A stretch of 7,468 nucleotides of DNA, taken from NCBI GenBank assembly GCA_012510325.1, contig JAAZIG010000170.1, forward strand, positions 1 to 7,468, given 5' to 3'. The position numbers and the translations under genes are program-made. This DNA comes from Bacillota bacterium. GTDB taxonomy: Bacteria > Bacillota > Dethiobacteria > DTU022. This document shows, piece by piece, positions 1 to 5,123 of this stretch (the stretch's first letter is position 1; every line of letters starts with the position of its first letter). The notes below the pieces were generated by a model, which ran no database searches, was not told the origin of the DNA, and saw only the letters and a list, made by a program, of their open reading frames with translations.

Positions 1-102
1 AGGGTAATGCGCATCGCTTTCGGGCTGCCGGTAGGCGGAGACCTCGAATATGCCGACGATCTCACGCTCAGCCGTGCCCTGGAGGGGCGGCGGGAGATGT
101 AA
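1..102 (+). CDS. recR: Recombination mediator protein RecR, C-terminal fragment
   Basis: Frame 1 is open from the window edge to TAA at 100-102, giving the last 33 residues of a protein. The stretch GLPVGGDLEYADDLTLSRAL followed by EGRRE is the highly conserved C-terminus of RecR, the zinc-finger/Toprim protein that acts with RecO and RecF to load RecA on gapped DNA. The zinc finger and most of the Toprim domain lie upstream, outside the window. Identification rests on this tail and on the downstream yaaL-bofA pair, which follows recR in many Bacillota (usually after dnaX and ebfC). One visible difference from many homologues is Phe where RIAHGLPVGG-type sequences carry His. A terminator-like hairpin begins about 35 bases after the stop, suggesting recR ends its transcript here. 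Confidence 0.93.
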   Translation, partial: RVMRIAFGLPVGGDLEYADDLTLSRALEGRREM

Positions 103-136
103 CCTCCGACCCGCCGCGGAGCTGAGCCCCGCCCAC

Positions 137-190
137 CGGAGATGGCGCCCTCGGATCCTGTGAGGCGCAATCTCTCCGATGTTTTATCTT
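137..190 (+). terminator. Probable intrinsic terminator after recR
   Basis: Outer arms CGGAGA (137-142) and TCTCCG (173-178) pair perfectly. Inside them GCGCC (145-149) pairs with GGCGC (164-168), extended by TC/GA beyond a one-base bulge, leaving a nine-base loop. The stem is followed by ATGTTTTATCTT, a T-rich but interrupted run. This is what a factor-independent terminator for recR would look like, though the tail is not a pure U-tract and the small internal loop weakens the fold. No folding program was run. Confidence 0.5.
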
Positions 191-274
191 CCATAGTTTC
201 CTTCCTACAGAATCTTTATTTGCCGTTTGCTCCGTCCGGGGCTTACATTAAAAGTCCTCTGTCCTCACTTTACG

Positions 275-300
275 GCCCTGTTTTCAGGGCGTTTCCGTTT
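275..300 (+). terminator. Small GC-rich hairpin with T-rich tail, possible weak terminator
   Basis: GCCCTG (275-280) and CAGGGC (285-290) form a perfect 6-bp stem around a TTTT loop, followed by GTTTCCGTTT. It could stop a short transcript begun inside the spacer or act as a backup to the upstream hairpin. The tail is broken by GCC-type bases, so terminator function is uncertain. Confidence 0.3.
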
Positions 301-342
301 ACAAGAGGCCTCTTTTTCTCAGAAGGGTGCTTCCACTTCACT

Positions 343-362
343 GTTGCGCACCGTTGCGCACC
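343..362. repeat. Tandem duplication of a 10-bp unit
   Basis: GTTGCGCACC occurs twice back to back (343-352 and 353-362). Each copy contains the palindrome TGCGCA, so the two palindromes are exactly 10 bp apart, about one helical turn. The pair sits roughly 40-60 bases upstream of the sigma-E-like promoter. It may be a chance slippage duplication or a phased protein-binding site; no known operator is recognised. Confidence 0.6.
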
Positions 363-401
363 GGATCAGGGGTGTTGCATAGATCTTCCTCTGAAAGGGA
401 T

Positions 402-430
402 TAATATCTGCCGTGAACCGGGCATAGACT
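402..430 (+). promoter_or_regulatory. Putative sigma-E (mother-cell sporulation) promoter for yaaL-bofA
   Basis: TAATATC (402-408) followed after 14 bases by CATAGACT (423-430) fits the Bacillus sigma-E pattern of an ATA-type -35 element, about 16 bases, then CATAnnnT. The known -10 consensus CATACAMT is matched at seven of eight positions. In B. subtilis bofA belongs to the sigma-E regulon, so the position is biologically sensible. One caution: a start 7-8 bases past the -10 element falls at about 437, inside the yaaL Shine-Dalgarno sequence (435-443), giving a very short leader for yaaL although not for bofA. Confidence 0.42.
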
Positions 431-446
431 GTTCAGGAGGGAGATC

Positions 447-734
447 ATGCTAAAGAAGCTTACAGAATTATTGAAGTCTTATTCTCAATACCTGTTTCCA
501 TCGGAGAAGCAGCCGGCGGTGACCTGGCCGGTGGATCATTTTACCATGGTGGAGCAGGCGCGTCTGGAGTGGCGCTACGCCAGAGAGAGATTCAACCAGA
601 TCAGCGATCCCGATCTGATCGATCATGCGGTCTACGATCTCGAAGCGGCGGAGCGGCGCTATATCTACTTGCTTAAAAAAGCGAAAGAAGAGGGGGCCAC
701 TATCTACACCGCAGCGGATGAAGGAGGTGGTTAG
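447..734 (+). CDS. yaaL: YaaL-like DUF2508 family protein
   Basis: A 95-residue soluble, helix-rich, strongly charged protein of the DUF2508 family. The conserved core lies at residues 30-80 and contains the short motifs SDPDLIDHA and EAAERRYIYLLKKAKEEG. Its biochemical role is unknown. It is known mainly as the gene between recR and bofA in spore-forming Bacillota, exactly as here. The ATG at 447 is fixed by a strong AGGAGGGAG at 435-443, close to optimal spacing. Its last codons (GGA GGT GGT) double as the ribosome site AAGGAGGTGG of bofA, so the two genes are very likely translationally linked and co-transcribed. Family assignment is confident; function is not known. Confidence 0.9.
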   Translation: MLKKLTELLKSYSQYLFPSEKQPAVTWPVDHFTMVEQARLEWRYARERFNQISDPDLIDHAVYDLEAAERRYIYLLKKAKEEGATIYTAADEGGG

Positions 735-736
735 CC

Positions 737-1012
737 TTGCCCGATTGGGTTGACTGGAACCTGGCGGCGGCGATGGCGTTCGGCCTGTTCATGCTCTATT
801 TTGTACTGCGCGCTTTTTACAAACCGCTAAAACTTTTTCTCCAGGTACTGCTCTGGGTGATCGCCGGCGGAACGATGATCTTTATTTACAATTTTGTGGG
901 GGCCCTCTGGGGTCTGGCCGTCGGGTTGAATGTCATCAGCGCTTTTATTGTCGGGACGATGGGGCTGCCCGGGCTGGGGGCGCTGATCGTTTTGAAATAC
1001 CTTCTTGTTTAG
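737..1012 (+). CDS. bofA: BofA, pro-sigma-K processing inhibitor (SpoIVFB regulator)
   Basis: A 91-residue, almost entirely hydrophobic membrane protein with a first membrane segment at about residues 8-28 and further hydrophobic segments at about 31-62 and 66-90. The C-terminal half carries the BofA signature: Asn65, Ser68 and a G-x-x-GLPG turn at 73-79. In B. subtilis BofA, two Asn residues 13 apart and a Thr three residues later are important for blocking the intramembrane protease SpoIVFB. Here Asn52, Asn65 and Ser68 keep that spacing, with Ser in place of Thr. The protein would sit in the outer forespore membrane and hold back pro-sigma-K cleavage until the forespore signals. The start is TTG at 737, two bases after the yaaL stop and well placed behind AAGGAGGTGG (721-730). 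No clear terminator follows in the 88 bases before the next ATG-initiated region. Confidence 0.92.
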   Translation: MPDWVDWNLAAAMAFGLFMLYFVLRAFYKPLKLFLQVLLWVIAGGTMIFIYNFVGALWGLAVGLNVISAFIVGTMGLPGLGALIVLKYLLV

Positions 1013-1130
1013 GAAGCGCTGCCCTTTGCTGAAATCGGGAGAGAGCCGTTGAGATTGGTGATGTATTTTATCTGCCGTTAAGGAAAAAATCAAAGCAGCA
1101 GTGATTTTAGCAAAGGGGCGGTTTGAGACG

Positions 1131-2240
1131 ATGGAGCAAGCGGTGGAGGGAGAATATCGTGCTTTTATGACCGGTAATGAGGCGGTCGCCTGGGCCGCTC
1201 TGGCGGCCGGGGCTCACTATATGTTCGGTTATCCCATCACCCCGCAAAACGAGATCATGCATCTCTGGCGCAGGCTGGGGTCGCAGTACGAGCGGGGCTT
1301 TTTGCAGACGGAGGACGAGCTTGCGGCAGGATTTGCCACCATCGGGGCCGTCGTCAGCGGAAAGGTCGCCTTTTCAGCGACGGCCGGACCGGGCTCCGTT
1401 CTGTTTCAGGAACCTCTCTCCATGGCCGAGATGATGCGGCTGCCGGTGGTAGTGGTGGTGCAGCAGCGCGGCGGTCCTTCCACGGCCACGGTGATCTATT
1501 CACAGCAGGAGTTAACCCTGACCTGCTTCGGCGGCAACGGCGAGGGGCTGCGCCTGGTCTACTCCACAGCAAGCCATCAGGAACTTTACGACTACACGAT
1601 CAAGGCCTTCCACAATGCCTGGCGTTATCGTTTTCCCACCTTCGTTCTGGGAGACGGTTATCAGGCCAAGATGAGGGAGGCGCTGGTGCTGTATGATCCC
1701 GGGGAGCGGGGGATCGGGCCCGTCCCCGCAAAGCCGATCTTCCATTCGCAGAGGAGGGGGGCGGAGAAGCCGCTGCTGCATCTGCGCAACTCCTTTAGTG
1801 TGGAGGAGGAGCTTGGCGAGGTGCTCGAGAGACATCTGGACGATTATGCCCGGGCGGTGCCTGCGCTGGTGGAACATGAATTTTTCGGGGAGCCGGACGG
1901 GGCGCTTCTCGTTGTGGCCCACGGTGTTGTCGGAAGGGCCGCGCGCCAGGCGGTGCAGGAGCTGCGTCGGGAGGGACGGCGGGTCAATTATTTTCGACCG
2001 ATCACTCTGCGCCCCTTTCCGGAGCAGGCGCTCAGGGAGGCGCTGCAACTGAGCGGCGGCTCCGTGCTCGTCGCCGAATCGGCCGAGGGGCAGCTCGGGA
2101 ACCTGGTCCGCCTGGCTGCATCCGCAGAGGGGCTGCCGGATTTCCGCAGCTATTACCGCCCCGGAGTGGGAATCACCGCAGAAGAGATCAAGGAGGCGGT
2201 TTTAAATGAGCGAGCTGTCGATGCCGCGCTGCTGGAATAA
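1131..2240 (+). CDS. 2-oxoacid:ferredoxin oxidoreductase, alpha subunit (KorA/VorB type)
   Basis: A 369-residue subunit of the OFOR family, which converts a 2-oxoacid plus CoA to acyl-CoA, CO2 and reduced ferredoxin. The N-terminal pyrimidine-binding domain (about 12-215) shows MTGNEA (13-18), GYPITP (34-39), a TEDE segment with the Glu expected to contact the thiamine ring (61-64), TAGPG (85-89) and QRGGPST (113-119). A second domain (about 245-369) carries RPITLRPFP, typical of the PFOR domain II. The length matches KorA/VorB. Start choice is uncertain: ATG 1131 has AAGGGGCGG (1113-1121) upstream; in-frame GTG 1101 and ATG 1167 (behind GGAGGGAG at 1145-1152, but 14 bases away) are alternatives. 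The gene's 3' end overlaps the beta gene by 35 bases. The substrate (2-oxoglutarate, branched-chain or another 2-oxoacid) cannot be read from sequence alone. Confidence 0.9.
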   Translation: MEQAVEGEYRAFMTGNEAVAWAALAAGAHYMFGYPITPQNEIMHLWRRLGSQYERGFLQTEDELAAGFATIGAVVSGKVAFSATAGPGSVLFQEPLSMAEMMRLPVVVVVQQRGGPSTATVIYSQQELTLTCFGGNGEGLRLVYSTASHQELYDYTIKAFHNAWRYRFPTFVLGDGYQAKMREALVLYDPGERGIGPVPAKPIFHSQRRGAEKPLLHLRNSFSVEEELGEVLERHLDDYARAVPALVEHEFFGEPDGALLVVAHGVVGRAARQAVQELRREGRRVNYFRPITLRPFPEQALREALQLSGGSVLVAESAEGQLGNLVRLAASAEGLPDFRSYYRPGVGITAEEIKEAVLNERAVDAALLE

Positions 2241-2949
2241 AGACAGCAAACCGCACCGTTTCTGTCCCGGATGCGGTCACGGTCTCGTGCTAAAGGCCCT
2301 GGGGCTGGCGGTGGATGAATTGGGGCTGGAGGAAAGGCTCGTCTTTGCCTGCGATATCGGCTGCTCCCTTTTGGCCTGGGATTTTTTCACCTTTCCCTGC
2401 ATGCAGACGCATCACGGAAGAACCATCCCGGTGGCCGTCGGCCTGAAAAGGGCCTCTCCGGATCTTGTCGCCGTCGCCTATATGGGCGACGGGGGCGGCT
2501 ACTCCATCGGGCTGCAGCATCTGTTCAGCGCGGCGCTGCGCAGCGATCCGATCACCGCCATTTTGGTAAACAATACAGTCTACGCCATGACCGGGGGGCA
2601 GATGGCTCCGACAACCCTGCCGGGGCAGAAAACGGAGACCACCCCCTTCGGTCGCGAGGAGAGCGATACCGGCCTTCCTTTCAAGGGACCGGAGACGCTG
2701 GCGGCGGTGGTTCAACCGGAGGCCTATCTGGCCCGGGGGACGGTGGCCCGGGTGCCTTTGCTGAAAAAGATGATCAAGAAAGCTCTGGAGAGGCAGCTGC
2801 AGGGCAGCTTCGCCTTTGTGGAGGCGCTCTCCACCTGCCCGACCAACTGGCGGACCAGCGCTGCGGACACCTGGTCATTTCTGGAGCAGCGGATGAGCCG
2901 CTATTACCGACCCGGAGAGATTGCTACCGCCGGGCGGGAGGAGAGCTGA
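2206..2949 (+). CDS. 2-oxoacid:ferredoxin oxidoreductase, beta (thiamine diphosphate) subunit
   Basis: A 247-residue TPP-binding subunit. CPGCGHG at 20-26 begins the family signature. GDG at 94-96 followed by NN at 122-123 is the classic thiamine diphosphate/magnesium motif with about 25 residues between, and it continues into YAMTGGQ (126-132). Cys20, Cys23, Cys49 and Cys53 are candidates for the cluster ligands seen in many OFOR beta subunits. CPTNW near the C-terminus is typical of KorB/VOR beta chains. The ATG at 2206 lies nine bases after AAGGAGG (2190-2196), so the 35-base overlap with the alpha gene looks real; ATG 2221 is a weaker alternative. The beta chain holds the cofactor that decarboxylates the substrate, at the interface with the alpha chain. 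Confidence 0.92.
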   Translation: MSELSMPRCWNKDSKPHRFCPGCGHGLVLKALGLAVDELGLEERLVFACDIGCSLLAWDFFTFPCMQTHHGRTIPVAVGLKRASPDLVAVAYMGDGGGYSIGLQHLFSAALRSDPITAILVNNTVYAMTGGQMAPTTLPGQKTETTPFGREESDTGLPFKGPETLAAVVQPEAYLARGTVARVPLLKKMIKKALERQLQGSFAFVEALSTCPTNWRTSAADTWSFLEQRMSRYYRPGEIATAGREES

Positions 2950-2950
2950 G

Positions 2951-3610
2951 ATGCGCTCTTGGAAAATAATTGTCTCAGGTGAGGGCGGGCAGGGGGTCCA
3001 GGCTTTGGCGGAGACGCTGGGCCGGGCGGCCTTCCAGTCAGGGCTGAATGCGCTCTATATCCCCAACTTTGGCATCGAGCAGCGCGGCGGGGTCTCTCTG
3101 GCCTTTGTGCAGCTCTCTTCCGGGCCCATCGGGGCGCCCAAATTCAGGCGGGCCGATCTTGTCGTCGCCCTGAGCCCCCGCTCCCTGCGCCGCAGCGAGC
3201 AATATTTCGCTCCCGGGACGGTGCTGTTGTATGACAGCTCTCTGATCGAAGCACCGGAGATATCCGATCAGGTGGTCGGGCAGCAGTCGTACGAGACGAT
3301 CGCCCCGGAGTCCTTTGCCGAAAGGACAGGCTACCGGGAAAGGCAGGACGAGGCGGAGATCGGCTCCCGGCGGGTCATCGCCATTCCCGCTTCAGATCTG
3401 GCGCGGCAGCGGCTGCATCCGCGCGTTTTCAACATGATCATCCTCGGGGCTGTCGTTTCGATTACCGGTGCCGTCACCCTGGAGCAGGTCAAAGCGGCTT
3501 TGGAGGAGAAGCTGAGCCACCGCTTTGCCCACGATCCCCGCTTGCGGGAGCACAACCACGCGGCGCTGGAGCTGGGCGCGGCGGCGGTACAAGTACCGCT
3601 TCAAATTTAG
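2951..3610 (+). CDS. 2-oxoacid:ferredoxin oxidoreductase, gamma subunit (POR domain)
   Basis: A 219-residue gamma chain, the part of OFOR enzymes linked to CoA handling. GEGGQGV at 10-16 is the glycine-rich start of the POR domain, and IEQRGGVS (42-49) is its second hallmark. A C-terminal helix-rich part (150-215) contains RVFNMIILGA. The ATG at 2951 is one base after the beta stop and behind GGAGGAGAG (2937-2945); the open frame runs 30 bases further upstream, but that part overlaps the beta gene and has no ribosome site. Residues about 100-141 between LLYDSSLI and VIAIPA are longer than in the compact family members I know, which run straight from one strand to the next with only a short link, so this gene carries an insert of roughly 30-35 residues. 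Confidence 0.9.
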   Translation: MRSWKIIVSGEGGQGVQALAETLGRAAFQSGLNALYIPNFGIEQRGGVSLAFVQLSSGPIGAPKFRRADLVVALSPRSLRRSEQYFAPGTVLLYDSSLIEAPEISDQVVGQQSYETIAPESFAERTGYRERQDEAEIGSRRVIAIPASDLARQRLHPRVFNMIILGAVVSITGAVTLEQVKAALEEKLSHRFAHDPRLREHNHAALELGAAAVQVPLQI

Positions 3611-3620
3611 GAGAGAGCAG

Positions 3621-3905
3621 ATGAGCAAGACTTTCAGCCGCTTCGGAGCGGAAAACAAAAAAGCCCACTTTTATATCTCCCCCGACCTGTGCAAAGGTTG
3701 CGGTCTCTGCATCGAAAAATGCCCTTCGCAGGTGATCGACTGGTCGACCCGGATCGGTGTTTACGGCACCCCCATTGTTGAGCCTAAATATATGGAGCGC
3801 TGCACCGGCTGCCGGCTGTGCCAGTTTTTCTGCCCCGATGCCGCCATCGATATTCTGCGAAAAGGAAAAGAGAGCCCCTCGTCGAAAGAGATCGCCAGAA
3901 CTTAA
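3621..3905 (+). CDS. 2-oxoacid:ferredoxin oxidoreductase, delta subunit: two-cluster ferredoxin
   Basis: A 94-residue protein with two complete CxxCxxCxxxCP motifs, at Cys24-27-30-34 and Cys61-64-67-71. It is therefore a bacterial-type ferredoxin binding two [4Fe-4S] clusters. As last gene of the alpha-beta-gamma operon it is the delta subunit that passes electrons from the TPP site to free ferredoxin. The ATG at 3621 follows AGGAGAG (3609-3616 region), ten bases after the gamma stop; the longer open frame starting at 3525 is rejected because it runs through the gamma gene. The linker between the two motifs is 26 residues, longer than in minimal clostridial ferredoxins but usual for PorD/KorD-like chains. 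The stop lies only nine bases from the end of the convergent DUF3786 gene. Confidence 0.93.
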   Translation: MSKTFSRFGAENKKAHFYISPDLCKGCGLCIEKCPSQVIDWSTRIGVYGTPIVEPKYMERCTGCRLCQFFCPDAAIDILRKGKESPSSKEIART

Positions 3906-3914
3906 ACGGGGCGG

Positions 3915-4559
3915 TTATCTGCCGCCATCTCCTGCGGGACGCTGCTGCATGGCTCCGATGATCAGGGCCGGCAGATGAGCGTAATCCTCCGTTGGCAGGT
4001 ACGAAGAAGCCTGCGAATCGAACAGGATCGCCGCCGATGCGGGAAGCTCGTCGTCCCCGGGCCAGAGGGTGAAGTTCAGCGGAACCCGGGGCAGCACCGG
4101 GATGATCATGCTGATCCCGCTGCCTTCATTGCGGATACCGCCGAGGGCGGCAGCGTCGCTGATAAATTTTTCCGGGGCCTCTCCGTATGCCTGCAAAAAG
4201 GGAAGCACCGCCCGGCGCCGGAACGGCTCCGTATAGATCTCCCCTCCCGGCAGGTGACGATACGAGATCCACTCCCCGCCGAGGGGGCTCCCATCGGCGG
4301 TCACGAGGTAGTGCAGGAGGATGATGGAGAGATAGGTTGAGAGCTCTGCGCCCCCTTCATCGGTGATCCCTCCGCCGGGGAAAGAGACGCGGTAGAGCCC
4401 GTTGAGAAACGGAACGACAAAGATGCCTTCATTTTGCTGAAAGGGGACCGCTGCATCCCTGGAGAGGTTCTCCGGGTTGAGGGCGGCCAGTTTTTCCATC
4501 GCCTGATCGCGGGCGACGGCGAGATTAAAATAACCGCCTTCCGGAACGCGTGGTTTCAT
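3915..4559 (-). CDS. DUF3786 domain protein of unknown function
   Basis: A 214-residue, probably cytoplasmic protein of the DUF3786 family, found mostly in anaerobic bacteria and archaea. Recognisable family features in order are YRVSFPGG and DEGG (about 57-70), LLHYL (about 81-85), GEWISYRHLPGG (about 95-106), FRRRAV (about 113-118), PRVPLNFTLWPGDDE (about 157-171), ILFD (about 178-181) and YLPTED (about 187-192). There is no signal peptide or membrane segment. No activity is known. The ATG at 4557-4559 lies behind a minus-strand GGAGGG (about 4570-4575). It runs convergent to the oxidoreductase operon and divergent from the DUF523 gene, so it is transcribed alone or by read-through from the hydrolase gene. 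I am confident of the family and cannot give a function. Confidence 0.85.
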   Translation of the reverse strand: MKPRVPEGGYFNLAVARDQAMEKLAALNPENLSRDAAVPFQQNEGIFVVPFLNGLYRVSFPGGGITDEGGAELSTYLSIILLHYLVTADGSPLGGEWISYRHLPGGEIYTEPFRRRAVLPFLQAYGEAPEKFISDAAALGGIRNEGSGISMIIPVLPRVPLNFTLWPGDDELPASAAILFDSQASSYLPTEDYAHLPALIIGAMQQRPAGDGGR

Positions 4560-4580
4560 TTAGGGGATCCCTCCTCTGGA

Positions 4581-4586
4581 TATAAT
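4581..4586 (+). promoter_or_regulatory. Perfect TATAAT -10 element before the DUF523 gene
   Basis: The 48-base gap between the two divergent genes contains TATAAT at 4581-4586, the consensus -10 hexamer, in a sequence otherwise mostly GC-rich. Transcription would begin at about 4593, just before the DUF523 Shine-Dalgarno GGAGA (4596-4600). No good -35 box is visible 16-18 bases upstream, where the sequence is the beginning of the divergent gene, so strength and direction are uncertain. The same AT-rich patch could serve the minus-strand gene. Confidence 0.35.
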
Positions 4587-4607
4587 TGCTTTGTCGGAGA
4601 AAAAACT

Positions 4608-5123
4608 ATGGTAAAAAAAGTCTATCTGGTCAGCGCCTGCCTTTTAGGTCTGCCGACCCGCTACGACGGCGACCATAACTGCTGTCCGCCGCTGCGCCGC
4701 CTCTGCCGCCGCGGTCGCGTTGTTCCGGTCTGTCCGGAACAGCTTGGCGGTCTGTCGATACCGCGTCGCCCCTCAGAGATCCGGGGCGGAGACGGAAGGG
4801 CGGTGCTCCGGGGCCGGGCTGCAGTGGTCGACGACACCGGCCAAGAGGTGACGGCGCAGTTTTTGCGCGGCGCCCTGGCTGCGCTGCGGCTGGCGCAGCT
4901 TTGCCGGGCCGACGGAGCCATCTTGAAATCGGGCAGCCCCTCCTGCGGAAGCGGCTCCATCCGGGACGGCTCCTTCACCGGAGGGCGCCGCTCGGGAGAC
5001 GGCGTTGCCGCCGCTCTGTTGAAGGGCTGCGGGATTCCGGTGTACAGCGAAACAGAGCTGCCCCGAATTAGGGCTCTTAGACGCCGCCGCTCTTCCTCAA
5101 GAAAGAGGCGATGGCGTCGTTGA
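4608..5123 (+). CDS. DUF523 family protein, TudS-like iron-sulfur desulfidase homologue
   Basis: A 171-residue DUF523 protein. Members characterised as TudS are thiouracil desulfidases that hold a [4Fe-5S] cluster on three Cys residues. Here the three conserved Cys are Cys11 in SACLLG, Cys42 in CPEQLGGL and Cys113 in SGSPSCGSG, with RYDG at 18-21 also intact. The cluster-binding core therefore looks functional, but the true substrate of this homologue is unknown. The ATG at 4608 follows GGAGA (4596-4600); the frame extends upstream to 4434 only because it crosses the divergent gene. The C-terminus is odd: after ETEL (148-151) comes an Arg-rich tail in which 11 of the last 17 residues are Arg or Lys, encoded largely in antisense to the hydrolase gene. 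Most relatives stop close to that EL, so the tail may be a read-through extension. Confidence 0.85.
   Translation: MVKKVYLVSACLLGLPTRYDGDHNCCPPLRRLCRRGRVVPVCPEQLGGLSIPRRPSEIRGGDGRAVLRGRAAVVDDTGQEVTAQFLRGALAALRLAQLCRADGAILKSGSPSCGSGSIRDGSFTGGRRSGDGVAAALLKGCGIPVYSETELPRIRALRRRRSSSRKRRWRR

Larger units (their letters stand above)
103..446. other. Gene-free recR-yaaL spacer with several structured elements
   Basis: This 344-base stretch has no convincing gene. It is visibly richer in A and T from about 180 to 420 than the surrounding genes. In order it holds a large imperfect hairpin followed by a T-rich run (137-190), a perfect 6-bp stem with a TTTT loop (275-290), a 12-bp perfect palindrome AAGAGGCCTCTT running into five Ts (303-317), a 10-bp tandem duplication (343-362) and a sigma-E-like promoter (402-430). 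An open frame from 142 to 453 spans most of it but looks like chance: no ribosome site, Cys-rich and Phe-rich low-similarity translation, and overlap with the yaaL start. No tRNA, SRP RNA or riboswitch core was recognised by eye. Confidence 0.6.

Noticed and set aside
220..248. TTGCCG-N17-TTACAT as a sigma-A promoter in the recR-yaaL spacer
   Set aside because: Only about half of the positions in each box match consensus, which is not distinguishable from chance.
142..453. 103-codon open frame across the recR-yaaL spacer
   Set aside because: No ribosome site, no recognisable family, odd Cys/Phe-rich composition, and it overlaps terminator, repeat and promoter-like elements and the yaaL start.
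1049..1077. TTGAGA before the oxidoreductase operon as a -35 box
   Set aside because: No -10-like hexamer occurs at 16-18 bases; the nearby TATTTT is far too close.
1512..2048. 178-codon minus-strand frame inside the alpha subunit gene
   Set aside because: It is an antisense shadow of a well-supported OFOR alpha gene; the translation is His/Pro/Arg-rich with no family resemblance, as expected in GC-rich DNA.
4434..4607. N-terminal extension of the DUF523 protein
   Set aside because: It runs through the start of the divergent DUF3786 gene; the family begins at the short segment before SACLLG and a ribosome site precedes ATG 4608.
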